A stretch of 64,000 nt of DNA from Margaritifera margaritifera (lineage: Eukaryota; Mollusca; Bivalvia; Unionida; Margaritiferidae), in the NCBI GenBank assembly GCA_029931535.1, contig JAQPZY010001244.1, positions 854,501 through 918,500 on the forward strand, in the 5' to 3' direction. Position 1 is the first letter of the stretch. Each line of letters opens with the position of its first letter. The notes under the pieces were generated by a model. That model ran no database searches, was not told the origin of the DNA, and saw nothing but the letters and a program-made list of their open reading frames with translations. Of this stretch, positions 1 through 12,100 are shown in pieces. The position numbers and the translations under genes are program-made.

Positions 1-349
1 GAAATTTTCATAGTATTTCACCTCACCTTAGTGTAACGGGTGGCAATTCTTCACAAAACTTATATTTAGATTGGGGGGGGGGGGAGGATGGAGGTTGGCA
101 ACTGACATAAGAACTGTTCTCTTTGGCAAAGTAGGTGCGCCACTAAAGAACATTGACCCCGGGCGCCTCGGCACACTCGCGCTGCCACTGAATCGAAACC
201 ATTTGGCAACATAATTTATCTGCATATATGGTAGTCTTTCCTAAATCTGAGTCTGTTACAGAAATGTCAGAAACACATCGACCATCAGCCTATAGTCTAA
301 TATGATGCATTAGTTTTAATTCTTAGATAATTTAACATTGTAGTAAATA
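1..349. other. No gene seen
   Basis: Short AT-rich stretch with a G-run near 75-84. The only open frame here is short and low in complexity, and I see no recognisable coding or RNA feature. Confidence 0.5.
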
Positions 350-2400
350 GGAGGAAAAATTACACAATCCAAATAGGATAAACTCAATAGCAATAGAAAA
401 AGAGCAGCTCGTGAGTTTATGAATTATATAATATTTTTAGATTATGAGAAACATTTGCTGATGGTGAAAACCCCGTACAAGTGAAATATCAAAACATGTT
501 TTGATACATGAGCCTATTTATGCATACCATCATGTACTTCCGAGGCTGTCATCTTTATGACCGAAATACCAATTAACAATAAATATATTACCTAGACAAG
601 GGATAATCATAATGCGGCCGTCATTTAATTTTGTGAAGGGTTAATGATCTCTTCGAGATTAAAAAATGTACCAAAATACGCTGAGTGTACTAACTCCGTG
701 AATCTGAACCGTTCCTGCAAGGCCTAATAATGTTTATTTTCATTTTCATTTTGCAGGATAAAGTCAGTCCTCGTTGTATGTGATGTCACACTGTCTACAG
801 TGTTTTTTTTTTGTTTGTTTTTTTTTCAATAATGATGTTAGTTCTTAGTTCTAATTGATACTTTAGACTGTGTAAAGTATGACCCCATCGTCCGCGATAT
901 CCCATTTTGCCCCGTCTACATGTTTTGTGTCAATAAATATTGTCGTCCTTTGTTTTAAGTGATATTTCAGACTATTTGTGTAAATATGTCCTGATTGTCC
1001 GTGTTGTACCATTTTCTCTAGTCTTCATGGTTTAGTCGAACGGTGAGTCCTCGGTTTTAATTGATTGTTGAGACTATTTGTGTAAATATGACCTGATTGC
1101 CCGTAATGAACCATTGCTTTCCGTAAATTATTATGAGCGTCTTTCGTTTTACATGACACTACAGACCATCAGTGTAAACGTGTGCATTCAATAATCATGT
1201 AGAATTTAACAAACAAATTTTATTTTGTAATAAATATTATATACAATTAATACAATCCAGATAGAATAAACGGAATAATAATTAACAAAAAGGAATCAGC
1301 TTGAGATACCATGAATGACATGACGCTTTCATATTTTCTGGAATAGGTTGAAAGTGAAATATTACAAAAGACGTTTTGATACATGAGCTTATTTACGCAC
1401 TCCATGTATGGAACCACCAGGCTGCCACCGTGCTGTGTGATTACCAACTGACAATTGACGTTTTACCTAGAGAAGGGATAATCATAATGCGATCATCATT
1501 TGTTTCTGGAAAGGGTCAAGCATTCATCCAGAATTAAACAAAGAACACCTATTACATCTGTTTAAACTAATCACCTAAGTCTGAACCGTTCATGCACGGC
1601 CTCATATTGTTTGTCTTCATTTTCATTTTGCAAGTTAATACGAGTTCCACTTGTCCATGATGTAACATTGTCCACGGTCTCCGTGTTTTTTGTCAATAGT
1701 GTGCATCCTTAGTTTTATATTGATAGTTCAGACTAGATGTGTAAACATGTCCTCATTGTCCATGGTGTGCCAATGTCCACAGTCTCCGTGTTTTCTAAAT
1801 TTTAAGTATAGTACAGATAATCAATGTAAAAGCTTGCCTTAAATTCTTAGGTCTAATTTAACAAACAAACTTTATGCATAAAACTATTATGAAGCAAGTC
1901 ATGTAATCCAAATAAAGCAAACTCAATAATAATTCCCCAAAAAGTAAGTTTCAGATTTCATAAATTATATGATGGCGTCATCTGTAAATTGTTCTTGATA
2001 GTATCAATTTACGCACACGTAAAAGAGCACAATGCTTGTTTTGATACATGAGTTTATTTACAAACTCCGTCATGTGCTTGAGGACTGAACACATTTATGA
2101 ACTGTATGGAATCACAAGGCTGCCACATTGCTATATGAAGTAACAATTAACAATTAACGACTGATGCATTACCTTTGGAAGGGATAATCATAATGTGGTC
2201 GTCCTTTGATTCTGTAAACGGTTAAAGGTCTCTCTGGGATGAAAAAACGAACCACAATTACGTCTGAGTGCACTAACCCTTAGAGTCTGAACCGTTCATG
2301 TACGGATTAATAATGTTTCTCTTCATTTTCATTTTACAAGATTATGGGAGTCCCAGTTGCAAAGTTAAGCCGTAAGATTCAATTAAAGTTCGAAGACATT
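350..2400. repeat. Degenerate threefold tandem repeat
   Basis: Three diverged units follow one another, with recognisable starts near 366, 1252 and 1905. Each contains the same ordered landmarks: an 'aatccaaat..aaactcaata' start, then 'tgatacatgag..tattta', then 'aagggataatcataatg', then 'tctgaaccgttc', then 'ttcattttcattttgcaag'. Spacing between units is about 890 and 650 bp. Inside the first unit a shorter repeat of about 95-110 bp, with a 'gtgtaaatatgtcctgattgtccgt' type core, occurs near 870, 975 and 1085, and again in the second unit near 1738. No long ORF runs through it. It is old, probably noncoding repetitive DNA of unknown origin. Confidence 0.7.
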
Positions 2401-2513
2401 TGCTTTGTATTGACGACCAAAATTTAGTTGATAAAATCGGATTACTACCTTATCATCGACTCATACAAATGAAACATTTCTTTGTAGTTGGAGGGTGGAG
2501 GGAGGAATCAGGA

Positions 2514-2516
<3 letters not shown>

Positions 2517-2589
<73 letters not shown>
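2517..2589. repeat. (AT)n microsatellite
   Basis: About 72 bp of uninterrupted AT dinucleotides. It gives artificial Tyr-Ile frames. Confidence 0.95.
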
Positions 2590-2593
<4 letters not shown>

Positions 2594-3149
2594 CACGCAA
2601 AGATATACCGAAAAGTTATAAAAGATTCGTTTGCGAGAAAAAACATCATATTATGCACGGTTTACCCATAAAAATATTAATACGGTACAGAAATTTGGTT
2701 GTGAATAGGTCATGTTTTGTTATCAGCAGACATAATGCTAAAATATCATACATGTTTCATTTGTCTAACCCTGTGTAACCTGCGTACAGGCATCCTAAAA
2801 CAAAGGCAAAGGGTCCCAGCTGCTACATTTATGGATTGTTTTACACAGTCAACGCAAGTAGCTCCGCTTAATACAGGAGGGAAGATTGGGGAACAAGTAA
2901 CTGTTAAAATCTACAATAGCAATGCCATTGATCACGTTGATCTAATATGCATCTTTTTCAACCATAGACAATAAACTATGATTATTCTTGCTAAATTATT
3001 TTGAATGGAATCTCCGTATTTTTGTTCCGACTTCAAAATCGTACCTACAGTTGACAAATTGGCATTAGTCGCTTGAAATGAATGATTAGGTTTCAAACTA
3101 TCATATTCGTCTAGATCATACTATAAAACATAAAGTTCTCAAAAGATAC

Positions 3150-3209
<60 letters not shown>
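3150..3209. repeat. (AT)n microsatellite
   Basis: About 60 bp of uninterrupted AT dinucleotide repeat, within the unique upstream flank of the first receptor gene. Confidence 0.95.
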
Positions 3210-3212
<3 letters not shown>

Positions 3213-4381
3213 CTTTCTCTGAAATCATGTATTGTAATGTAGAAACTGCATTTTGTGCACAATTCTGTTGCACAGTAAGTGAGTCAAATAATATGAGCAC
3301 AACGGGTAGTTCACGGGGAAACCAAGATGGCGTTGTTAATCAGAGTGAAAACAGTTAATTTTCACAAGAGTTTTTCCATTATTAATTTTAGGTAATATGT
3401 GTTTTACAAATGCTGAAAAATACATAATTTTATTGGTATAGGCATTTAACTCTTTCATCAATATCCCACATTTATATGCTACATTTTCTTTACATTTCTA
3501 CTTTTCTCACAAACGTGTATATTATGAATTTTGTAAATGAATTGCTTTGAGAAGAATACAGATAACTCTTGTTTATCTAACTTAGACAACCTTCATCAGC
3601 TTAAATATATAGAGAGTGTAACAGCTTTAATATTGACTGCCAGAGTAGGTCAATTTCGCCGATGTTACGAATATCCATCTAAATAGCGGATTTCATATAT
3701 AAAAACAAAGAAAACTGATAAAGAGTTAATAAGTTAAAAGAAGTATTGTAACACATATGGGATCTTACAGACTCTCACTGTCAGGCAAAACAAACAATGT
3801 CCAACACATGCCTGAGGCTGGCTTAAGGTCGATATATCCATTATTTTCAAGGACCTCAAGACAACATTCGTTGTCAACGGTGCGGTTCTTAAACTTTCTA
3901 ATACCACAAATAATTGTTCTTTAATTAACTAAATACCACACATTCACTAATCTCTAATTGTACACTTGCATGGTGTTTCTTGCTTTTGAATTCGTATGGT
4001 TTAACAGTACGCTTTTTCTAAGCCGTAGATAGGTATTTCATATCCCGTACTACGAAACACGATCTAAACACCTAATACACAGAATTATTCCTATCTCAAA
4101 TGACCAAACACTTATAAGTGAGAATATCCCAATAATTCTTTATATTAAGATATTAGGGAAGGTTAATTTTACGAAACTTATCCATGCTGCCATAAATATA
4201 GTAAATAATGACGCCTGCTCCATCTACTTGGCTAAGTTCCCTGTTTTAGAAATATCTTCCAACACTGATTCCCCACAATTAAACAAATAATCACTCAAAT
4301 CTAACAAATCTATGAACGGAGACGTAAATACAAATAGCATATACCCAAGGTTTGTTACAGTATACTATCTTTATTTCTTTT

Positions 4382-4384
4382 CAG
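4382..4384 (+). promoter_or_regulatory. Candidate 3' splice acceptor of a 5'UTR intron
   Basis: A pyrimidine tract ending in CAG (…tttatttcttttCAG) lies 40 nt upstream of the receptor ATG, with no in-frame coding before it. This is a good acceptor for an intron in the 5' leader. The duplicate copy has CCG at the equivalent place. No donor could be assigned by eye. Confidence 0.4.
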
Positions 4385-4424
4385 AGTTAGGACTATCCCT
4401 GTGAGAGAAAAAAACTGAACAGAA

Positions 4425-6824
4425 ATGGGAATCAAATTATTACTTACTTTTATTATCTTTCTGTGCAGCGATTTCATAACTGAAAATTCGGCGAGAGATA
4501 CTTTACCAACAAATTGTATCCACTCTAAAATAACTCGAGCCGTGAACTGCCAGGATATGGCAGATGTAGCCGACTTTCCTTTCATTGTACCTCCTGATAC
4601 ACAGAAAGTCAGTATAACGGGAACTCCTTCTCTCCTTGCTTTACCAGACGGATTATTTTCCCACCAATCTTGGTCGGTTGTTACACAGCTGTACCTCAGA
4701 AGATTTACATCGGTGTATGAAATAAGAGAAATCACACTCGATGGTCTATTCAATCTTCAAGTCTTTTCATTTACTTATGGAGAAATATTAGAAAAAATCC
4801 ACCAAGATGCATTCAACAATACACCTGAGTTAATCGTCCTAGATCTCAGTAATAACTATAATTTATTATTCAACAGCGTGGAAGATGCCATCAGAGGAAG
4901 ACTTTTCAAACTTTCTGGGCTTTCGCTGGCTGGTAGTCAGTCCAATGTCGCCAGAGAGAAACCTTACAGAATCGGTGAAGATTTTGTTAGCGCTATCGAA
5001 TCCAAACCTTTAACGCATATAGACATAAGTAGAACTGACGTATATGCAACTGTGGACACAATGGTACAGCTTGCACACCGTCTTCGTTGTGTCATTTTAT
5101 CCGGGACGCCTATTTTGCTTTGGGCACGAAATGCTGCACTGGGAAACCCTGTTCCTCTTGAATATCTAGACATTAGTTACGCCGGCCTATACCTGTCGAC
5201 AACTCTATCAACAGTCCAAATAGTAGACATAGCATCTGCCAAGTGTTTCACAAATTTGAGAGCACTACGTGCTACTAGTATTAACTTATCATTGAATGTT
5301 CATGTGCATGTAATTGTCTTAAACAAAATCAATTGTACCCTGGAAGAAATAGAAATAAGAGATTCATATTTTCAGTGGTTGAATATTACGATTGAGGAAC
5401 AATACTTCCCAGTGAGAAGGCTGGATATCTCTGCCAATAAAATTGAATATATATCAGCATCAATCCTACACCATTTGCCAATGCTAGAAGTTCTTATCCT
5501 TCGTGGCAATAGGTTACATGTCATGCAATACATGGATGATTTCAGGATTTTATTTATAGGATCAAAACATTTAAGGTACCTAGATATGAGCAGCAATGAC
5601 CTTTCATACCTTCCAGCCGACATGTTTCGTCACAATACGAACCTTTTGTACCTGGATGTACATGATAACAAGCTGGCATATTTTGATATAGAATTACGCA
5701 GTGCAACTCACTTAAATTATTTGCGAGTGGATTCAAATATACTAAAAGAACTGACACCGAGAACAAGAAGAGAACTTGATTTTATGTCTACGAAAAAAAG
5801 TATGTTTCTAACCCCTTATAATATTACACATTTTCAATCGGTAACTTCAGTCCTTGATGCCTTCTTTGGCAATTATGATTTTACGTATATTCAGAGAGAA
5901 ATGATAGAATCCTATAGAAACGTTTTGAACAGTGGTAAAACTTTACTTACAGAATCATTTCAAAACTCTACATATTTTCCATTGACAGTAAATATTTCTG
6001 ACAATCCATTTGAATGTAGATGTGAATCGCTGGAGTTTGTTGAATGGATAGCTTCAACAGAACTGCGATTCACCGACAAAGAAGTCATGTTTTGTTACTT
6101 CTTCGAAGAAAAGTTACAACTTCAGAAAAGTGCCGCTGAACATATCTCTGCCCAATGTACGCTAAAGCTACGAATTGCAATTATATGTTTGTCAATTTTA
6201 TCCTCTGGAGCTGTTCTATTCATTGTTTTTGTTTTATGTCGACGTCACCTCAGGAAAGAGAGACTTGCAAAACAATTTGATGAGGTTCAGAGAAAATTGC
6301 AAGCTGAGGAAGATTTAATGTCTATAGTGTTTGTTTCTTATAGTAGCCTTGATGCAGAAGTAACAGAGAAACACATTCTGCCAGCCTTAGAAAACTATTT
6401 AAGAGATAAGTTTGGCGTGGAGAAGCAGGTCATAGCCACAGGAAATGCAGATTTTGTACCAGGGAGATTAATACTAGAGGAAATACATCGATGTATAGAA
6501 GGGTGTGCGGTAGTGGTGCTGGTGGTGTCTAAAAGATTCCTTCAGAGTTCATGGTGCAACGAAGAAAGTTTGACCGCTAAGAGACTTCAAAAACCAACTG
6601 TTATCTTGGCCGAGAATACAAAAGAAATACCACATTGTTCCCGTGTCATAAAGGATATACTCAACACGCACACAAGGGCGACTTGGTCGGCAGAAAATGG
6701 TGACTTTAAGATCACGCCAAATTGGGAAAAAATTACACAGGGTATATTTGAGCTTGTTGTTCAAACGCAGTACAAGGATATCAAAGAGAAAAGAGCACAT
6801 AATGTTTATAATGTAGCGTTCTGA
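4425..6824 (+). CDS. Toll-like receptor (LRR-TM-TIR), single exon
   Basis: Cell-surface or endosomal pattern-recognition receptor that would signal through MyD88-type adaptors. The 799-residue frame starts with a hydrophobic signal peptide (about residues 1-20). Leucine-rich repeats fill the ectodomain, clearest around residues 340-440 (LRYLDMSSNDLSYLP, LLYLDVHDNKL). A cysteine-containing LRR cap (NPFECRCESLEFVEWIAS) begins near residue 526. One transmembrane helix lies at about 582-605, followed by a basic stop-transfer (RRHLRK), and a TIR domain at about 632-785. TIR box 1 is FVSYSSLD, box 2 GNADFVPG and box 3 is represented by NWEKI. The coding exon is uninterrupted. The ATG follows a plausible splice acceptor. 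Receptor class is secure; orthology to a numbered TLR cannot be judged. A diverged, broken copy lies 17.7 kb downstream. Confidence 0.93.
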   Translation: MGIKLLLTFIIFLCSDFITENSARDTLPTNCIHSKITRAVNCQDMADVADFPFIVPPDTQKVSITGTPSLLALPDGLFSHQSWSVVTQLYLRRFTSVYEIREITLDGLFNLQVFSFTYGEILEKIHQDAFNNTPELIVLDLSNNYNLLFNSVEDAIRGRLFKLSGLSLAGSQSNVAREKPYRIGEDFVSAIESKPLTHIDISRTDVYATVDTMVQLAHRLRCVILSGTPILLWARNAALGNPVPLEYLDISYAGLYLSTTLSTVQIVDIASAKCFTNLRALRATSINLSLNVHVHVIVLNKINCTLEEIEIRDSYFQWLNITIEEQYFPVRRLDISANKIEYISASILHHLPMLEVLILRGNRLHVMQYMDDFRILFIGSKHLRYLDMSSNDLSYLPADMFRHNTNLLYLDVHDNKLAYFDIELRSATHLNYLRVDSNILKELTPRTRRELDFMSTKKSMFLTPYNITHFQSVTSVLDAFFGNYDFTYIQREMIESYRNVLNSGKTLLTESFQNSTYFPLTVNISDNPFECRCESLEFVEWIASTELRFTDKEVMFCYFFEEKLQLQKSAAEHISAQCTLKLRIAIICLSILSSGAVLFIVFVLCRRHLRKERLAKQFDEVQRKLQAEEDLMSIVFVSYSSLDAEVTEKHILPALENYLRDKFGVEKQVIATGNADFVPGRLILEEIHRCIEGCAVVVLVVSKRFLQSSWCNEESLTAKRLQKPTVILAENTKEIPHCSRVIKDILNTHTRATWSAENGDFKITPNWEKITQGIFELVVQTQYKDIKEKRAHNVYNVAF

Positions 6825-7239
6825 TGCTTCATATCAGTTGTTGATTTACACAACATGAGCCTGAGGTATGGTCTTTACGGTTAGGTAATAATATCTGCAT
6901 GTGGATTATATTCAGGCGTCGTGTATTATATACGTGCGAGTTTCACACAGGGACATGATTAAAAAAATTAGCACAAAGTATGTTCCCAAGCTCTATTTTT
7001 TCAAATGTCACTTTAAAGTAGAATAGTATTTGAAAATAGAAAATTGTAAATTTATATCAAGGTGAATTTTCTTGATAACTGAGTCTTCGTGGATTCTCAT
7101 AGCCACTTCTTCGCCACTGTACAAGTCGTACATATGATTCCGCCTGTCCGTTAGTGCATGGCTCCGTTGCAATGTAGAATAATCCATCCTACACCGTTGC
7201 AGATACAAATCTGATTCTTTGAGAATTCTTATATACATG

Positions 7240-9160
7240 GTTGTATTAAAGTTTTGATTTGTTACGTGAGTGTTGAGACAGGAAGGGAGTTAAGTGGTGG
7301 TACCTGGAAGATTTGATAGCTAATAAATGCAAGACAAGTAGTGGTTAGTACCAGACCTAAAGAAGTAGACGATCCATTATTATCGGCCAGTAACTATATG
7401 CATCATTAAATTCGCTATGTAATTTTGTCATTCTAACTAGTGCTATTTTAAATTTAGTCTATAAATAACCCAACTACAATGCTGTGGCTGGCTGGTGGTG
7501 TCGTATCATTTATTGATTTCGACAGAGTAGACATTGGATAGAAGGCAATGCATATGAATACCCTTTTCTTAGTACATGACGGTACAGAGCAGTATAAGGT
7601 CAGACAGAATATATAGGATATAAATAATCATAATAATAATAAAAATAATAATAATGATAATAATAATAATAATAATTATTATTATTATAGCAACAACAGT
7701 GATTTCGATATCATAAGTATAATTAAGTATATTTCTATAGATTCATTTTGATTATAGTACGTTGCTAGATGCTTACACCATCTCTTTCCTACGTGATTTC
7801 ATGACTTCGTGCCACTCGGGAAACTTGTTGATATGCATTTGAACATTAATCATTAGCTTTGCGGGATATTTAACTAAGATTGTTTACAGGAGAACCGCAT
7901 TTTTGTTTTAGAGATTTCATCTCAATGTACTGGTAGTTTCTGGCTGCGATAGTCTCAGCGGCATAGTTACCGTTGACGATTCGTTTTTTGTCCCCTCGAA
8001 TTTGTGCACATTTGTCAATATCAGTTCTACAGTGATGAAGGGCCTGTGTTTTACAGATACGGGAGCATTACTATTGCTGTCAGGCCCACTTCACTTAGAG
8101 AAGCGGCTGCCTATGCCGTATACTCTTTGAACACAAATGTCATCCGAATCTAGGTTAAGTTTATTGCAACTGCAAACAAACATCACTATAATCACCCGTA
8201 AATGACATAAGGTAACAAATCTGCACCCAGAAACGCTGGTCGACCCTCTACTGTTGTATTAACTCTCCTCAACCTCATCATAGCTCGATTCTTGCTTATA
8301 TGTAACCTAAACAAAACAGCTGACATCACAAGAACACGCAAACCCTGCAGTGTCGAAAAGAAAAAGTCTGTACCGGTAGATAAACAGATATATAGAGAGA
8401 TAGCGATTGTATACTTTGATAAGCAAGTAAAAAAACTTTTATTTTACAATGGAGAAATATGTTACAAATATTGCACTAATAAATGCGGTGATGAGGAATA
8501 TTTGGATACCATTTGAAATATTCTTTTATTGTTCACGAGTTACGATAGCTAATAATATTCTTTTCATTAAGTTGATTGCTTCATCTCCAAAAAAATATGC
8601 CTAATTTGGTCTACGTTACAAATAGTCTACTTTATTTAACAGGTGCTATTGGAGTGCATAATAACTACAAAAGGTTTTGGTAAATACTCAGTGTACATAT
8701 TTAACATTTGGATATGAAATACAATTAATATATTCTTCTCATAATATAGACCGAAGAGCAATTCAACTCATAGTCGCTGACATATAATAAATTTAGTTGT
8801 GTTTATAGGTACAGACATGCTTCCATGATGAATATTGTGGAAGTGTAACTTCCCATATTCATAATTGTACATTGAAAATATTTACGTCGCAGAGGAAGAA
8901 TTTCATAAAATGTTGAGAAAACTTATCCGACCCTACTTCCTTATTAACATATTGCAACCATGAACACTCTACTAAGTAGAGTAAGTAGAGTACATTTTTG
9001 GTTAGAATTTTTTTTGTGTGAAACAAATATAAAAAATGAGATGAATATAGAAAGTCAGGAAACCAAAACATATGGAAAAAAAACAGGCTAGACTCTCAGT
9101 TAAATGTCATGGTTTTCCAACAAATTTCATCTTAATACTTATACCATATTGCGTTCATAG
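7240..9160. other. No gene seen; (TAA)n tract
   Basis: AT-rich DNA. A (TAA/ATA)n microsatellite with interruptions spans about 7628-7690. Short frames at 8292-8516 and 8859-9071 have no recognisable motif and look like chance. Confidence 0.5.
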
Positions 9161-9164
9161 GTGA

Positions 9165-12100
9165 TACTTTTATATGGCTGTAACGAGAGTTGCATATGGC
9201 TGTAAAGAGAGTTTTATATGGCTATAAAGAGAGTTGTATATGGCTGTAAAGAGAGTTGTATATGGCTGTAAAGAGAGTTTTGTATGGCTATAAAGAGAGT
9301 TGTATATGGTTATATAAAGAGAGTTTTATATGGCTATAAAGAGAGTTGTATATGGTTATATAAAGAGAGTTTTATATGGCTATAAAGAGAGTTGTATATG
9401 GCTGTAAAGAGAGTTGTATATGGCTGTAAAGAGAGTTTTATATGGTTATATAAAGAGAGTTTTATATGGCTATAAAGAGAGTTGTACATGGATATATAAA
9501 GAGAGTTTTATATGGCTATAAAGAGACTTGTATATGGCTGTAAAGAGAGTTGTATATGGCTGTAAAGAGAGTTTTATATGGCTATAAAGAGAGTTGTATA
9601 TGGTTATATAAAGAGAGTTTTATATGGCTGTAAAGAGAGTTTTATATGGTTGTAAAGAGAGTTGTATATGGCTATAAAGAGAGTTGTATATGGTTATATA
9701 AAGAGAGTTTTATATGGCTGTAAAGAGAGTTTTATATGGCTGTAAAGAGAGTTGTATATTTCTATAAAGAGAGTTGTATATGGCTATATAAAGATAGTTG
9801 TATATGGTTATATAAAGAGAGTTTTATATGGCTATCAAGAGAGTTGTATATGGTTATATAAAGAGAGTTTTATATGGCTGTAAAGAGAATTTTATATGAA
9901 TGTAAAGAGAGTTTTATATGACTGTAAAAAGAGTTGTATATGGTTATATAAAGAGAGTTTTATATGGCTGTAAAGAGAGTTTTATATGGCTGTAAAGAGA
10001 GTTGTATATGGTTATATAAAGAGAGTTGTATATGGGTATATAAAGAGAGTTGTATATGGTTATATAAAGAGAGTTGTATATGGCTGTAAAGAGAGTTGTA
10101 TATGAATATATAAAGAGAGTTGTATATGGCTGTAAAGAGAGTTGTATATGGCTGTAAAGAGAGTTGTATATGGATATATAAAGAGAGTTTTATATGGCTG
10201 TAAAGAGAGTTTTATATGGCTGTAAAGAGAGTTTTATATGGCTGTAAAGAGAGTTGTATATGGTTATATAAAGAGAGTTATATATGGTTATATAAAGAGA
10301 GTTGTATATGGCTGTAAAGAGAGTTTTATATGAATATATAAAGAGAGTTTTCTATGGCTGTAAAGAAAGTTGTATATGGCTATAAAGAGACTTGTATATG
10401 GCTATAAAGAGAGTTTTATATGGCTATAAAGAGAGTTGTATATGGCTGCAGAAAGAGTTGTGTATGGCTATAAAGAGAGTTGTATATGGCTATAAAGAGA
10501 GTTGTATATGGCTATAAAGAGAGTTGTATATGGCTATAAAGAGAGTTGTATATGGCTGTAAAGAGAGTTGTATATGGCTGTAAAGAGAGTTGTATATGGC
10601 TGTAAAGAGAGTTTTATATGGTTATATAAAGAGAGTTTTATATGGCTGTAAAGAGAGTTGTATATGGCTGTAAAGAGAGTTTTATATGGTTATATAAAGA
10701 GAGTTTTATATGGCTATAAAGAGAGTTGTATATGGCTGTAAAGAGAGTTGTATATGGCTGTAAAGAGAGTTTTATATGGTTATATAAAGAGAGTTTTATA
10801 TGGCTATAAAGAGAGTTGTACATGGATATATAAAGAGAGTTTTATATGGCTATAAAGAGACTTGTATATGGCTGTAAAGAGAGTTGTATATGGCTGTAAA
10901 GAGAGTTTTATATGGCTATAAAGAGAGTTGTATATGGTTATATAAAGAGAGTTTTATATGGCTGTAAAGAGAGTTTTATATGGTTGTAAAGAGAGTTGTA
11001 TATGGCTATAAAGAGAGTTGTATATGGTTATATAAAGAGAGTTTTATATGGCTGTAAAGAGAGTTTTATATGGCTGTAAAGAGAGTTGTATATTTCTATA
11101 AAGAGAGTTGTATATGGCTATATAAAGATAGTTGTATATGGTTATATAAAGAGAGTTTTATATGGCTATCAAGAGAGTTGTATATGGTTATATAAAGAGA
11201 GTTTTATATGGCTGTAAAGAGAATTTTATATGAATGTAAAGAGAGTTTTATATGACTGTAAAAAGAGTTGTATATGGTTATATAAAGAGAGTTTTATATG
11301 GCTGTAAAGAGAGTTTTATATGGCTGTAAAGAGAGTTGTATATGGTTATATAAAGAGAGTTGTATATGGGTATATAAAGAGAGTTGTATATGGTTATATA
11401 AAGAGAGTTGTATATGGCTGTAAAGAGAGTTGTATATGAATATATAAAGAGAGTTGTATATGGCTGTAAAGAGAGTTGTATATGGCTGTAAAGAGAGTTG
11501 TATATGGATATATAAAGAGAGTTTTATATGGCTGTAAAGAGAGTTTTATATGGCTGTAAAGAGAGTTTTATATGGCTGTAAAGAGAGTTGTATATGGTTA
11601 TATAAAGAGAGTTGTATATGGTTATATAAAGAGAGTTGTATATGGCTGTAAAGAGAGTTTTATATGAATATATAAAGAGAGTTTTCTATGGCTGTAAAGA
11701 AAGTTGTATATGGCTATAAAGAGACTTGTATATGGCTATAAAGAGAGTTTTATATGGCTATAAAGAGAGTTGTATATGGCTGCAGAAAGAGTTGTGTATG
11801 GCTATAAAGAGAGTTGTATATGGCTGTAAAGAGAGTTTTATATGGTTATATAAAGAGAGTTTTATATGGCTGTAAAGAGAGTTGTATATGGCTGTAAAGA
11901 GAGTTTTATATGGTTATATAAAGAGAGTTTTATATGGCTATAAAGAGAGTTGTATATGGCTGTAAAGAGAGTTGTATATGGCTGTAAAGAGAGTTTTATA
12001 TGGTTATATAAAGAGAGTTTTATATGGCTATAAAGAGAGTTGTACATGGATATATAAAGAGAGTTTTATATGGCTATAAAGAGACTTGTATATGGCTGTA

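Larger units (their letters stand above)
2690..7135. repeat. Duplicated block, copy 1 (contains intact TLR)
   Basis: Similarity to 21035-24845 is not confined to the receptor gene. Upstream, landmarks around 2717-2850 ('cagacataatgct', 'tacaggcat', 'agctgctac') and 3240-3380 match 21080-21180 and 21605-21730. Downstream, 6880-6950 ('ggattatattcag', 'gtgtattatat') and 7060-7130 match 24600-24660 and 24775-24840. The interval before the gene is longer here by about 600 bp, between roughly 3730 and 4370. This supports one segmental duplication that carried the gene together with flanking DNA. Confidence 0.75.

Noticed and set aside
10638..12047. Identical 61-codon ORFs on minus
   Set aside because: By-products of the higher-order minisatellite repeat.
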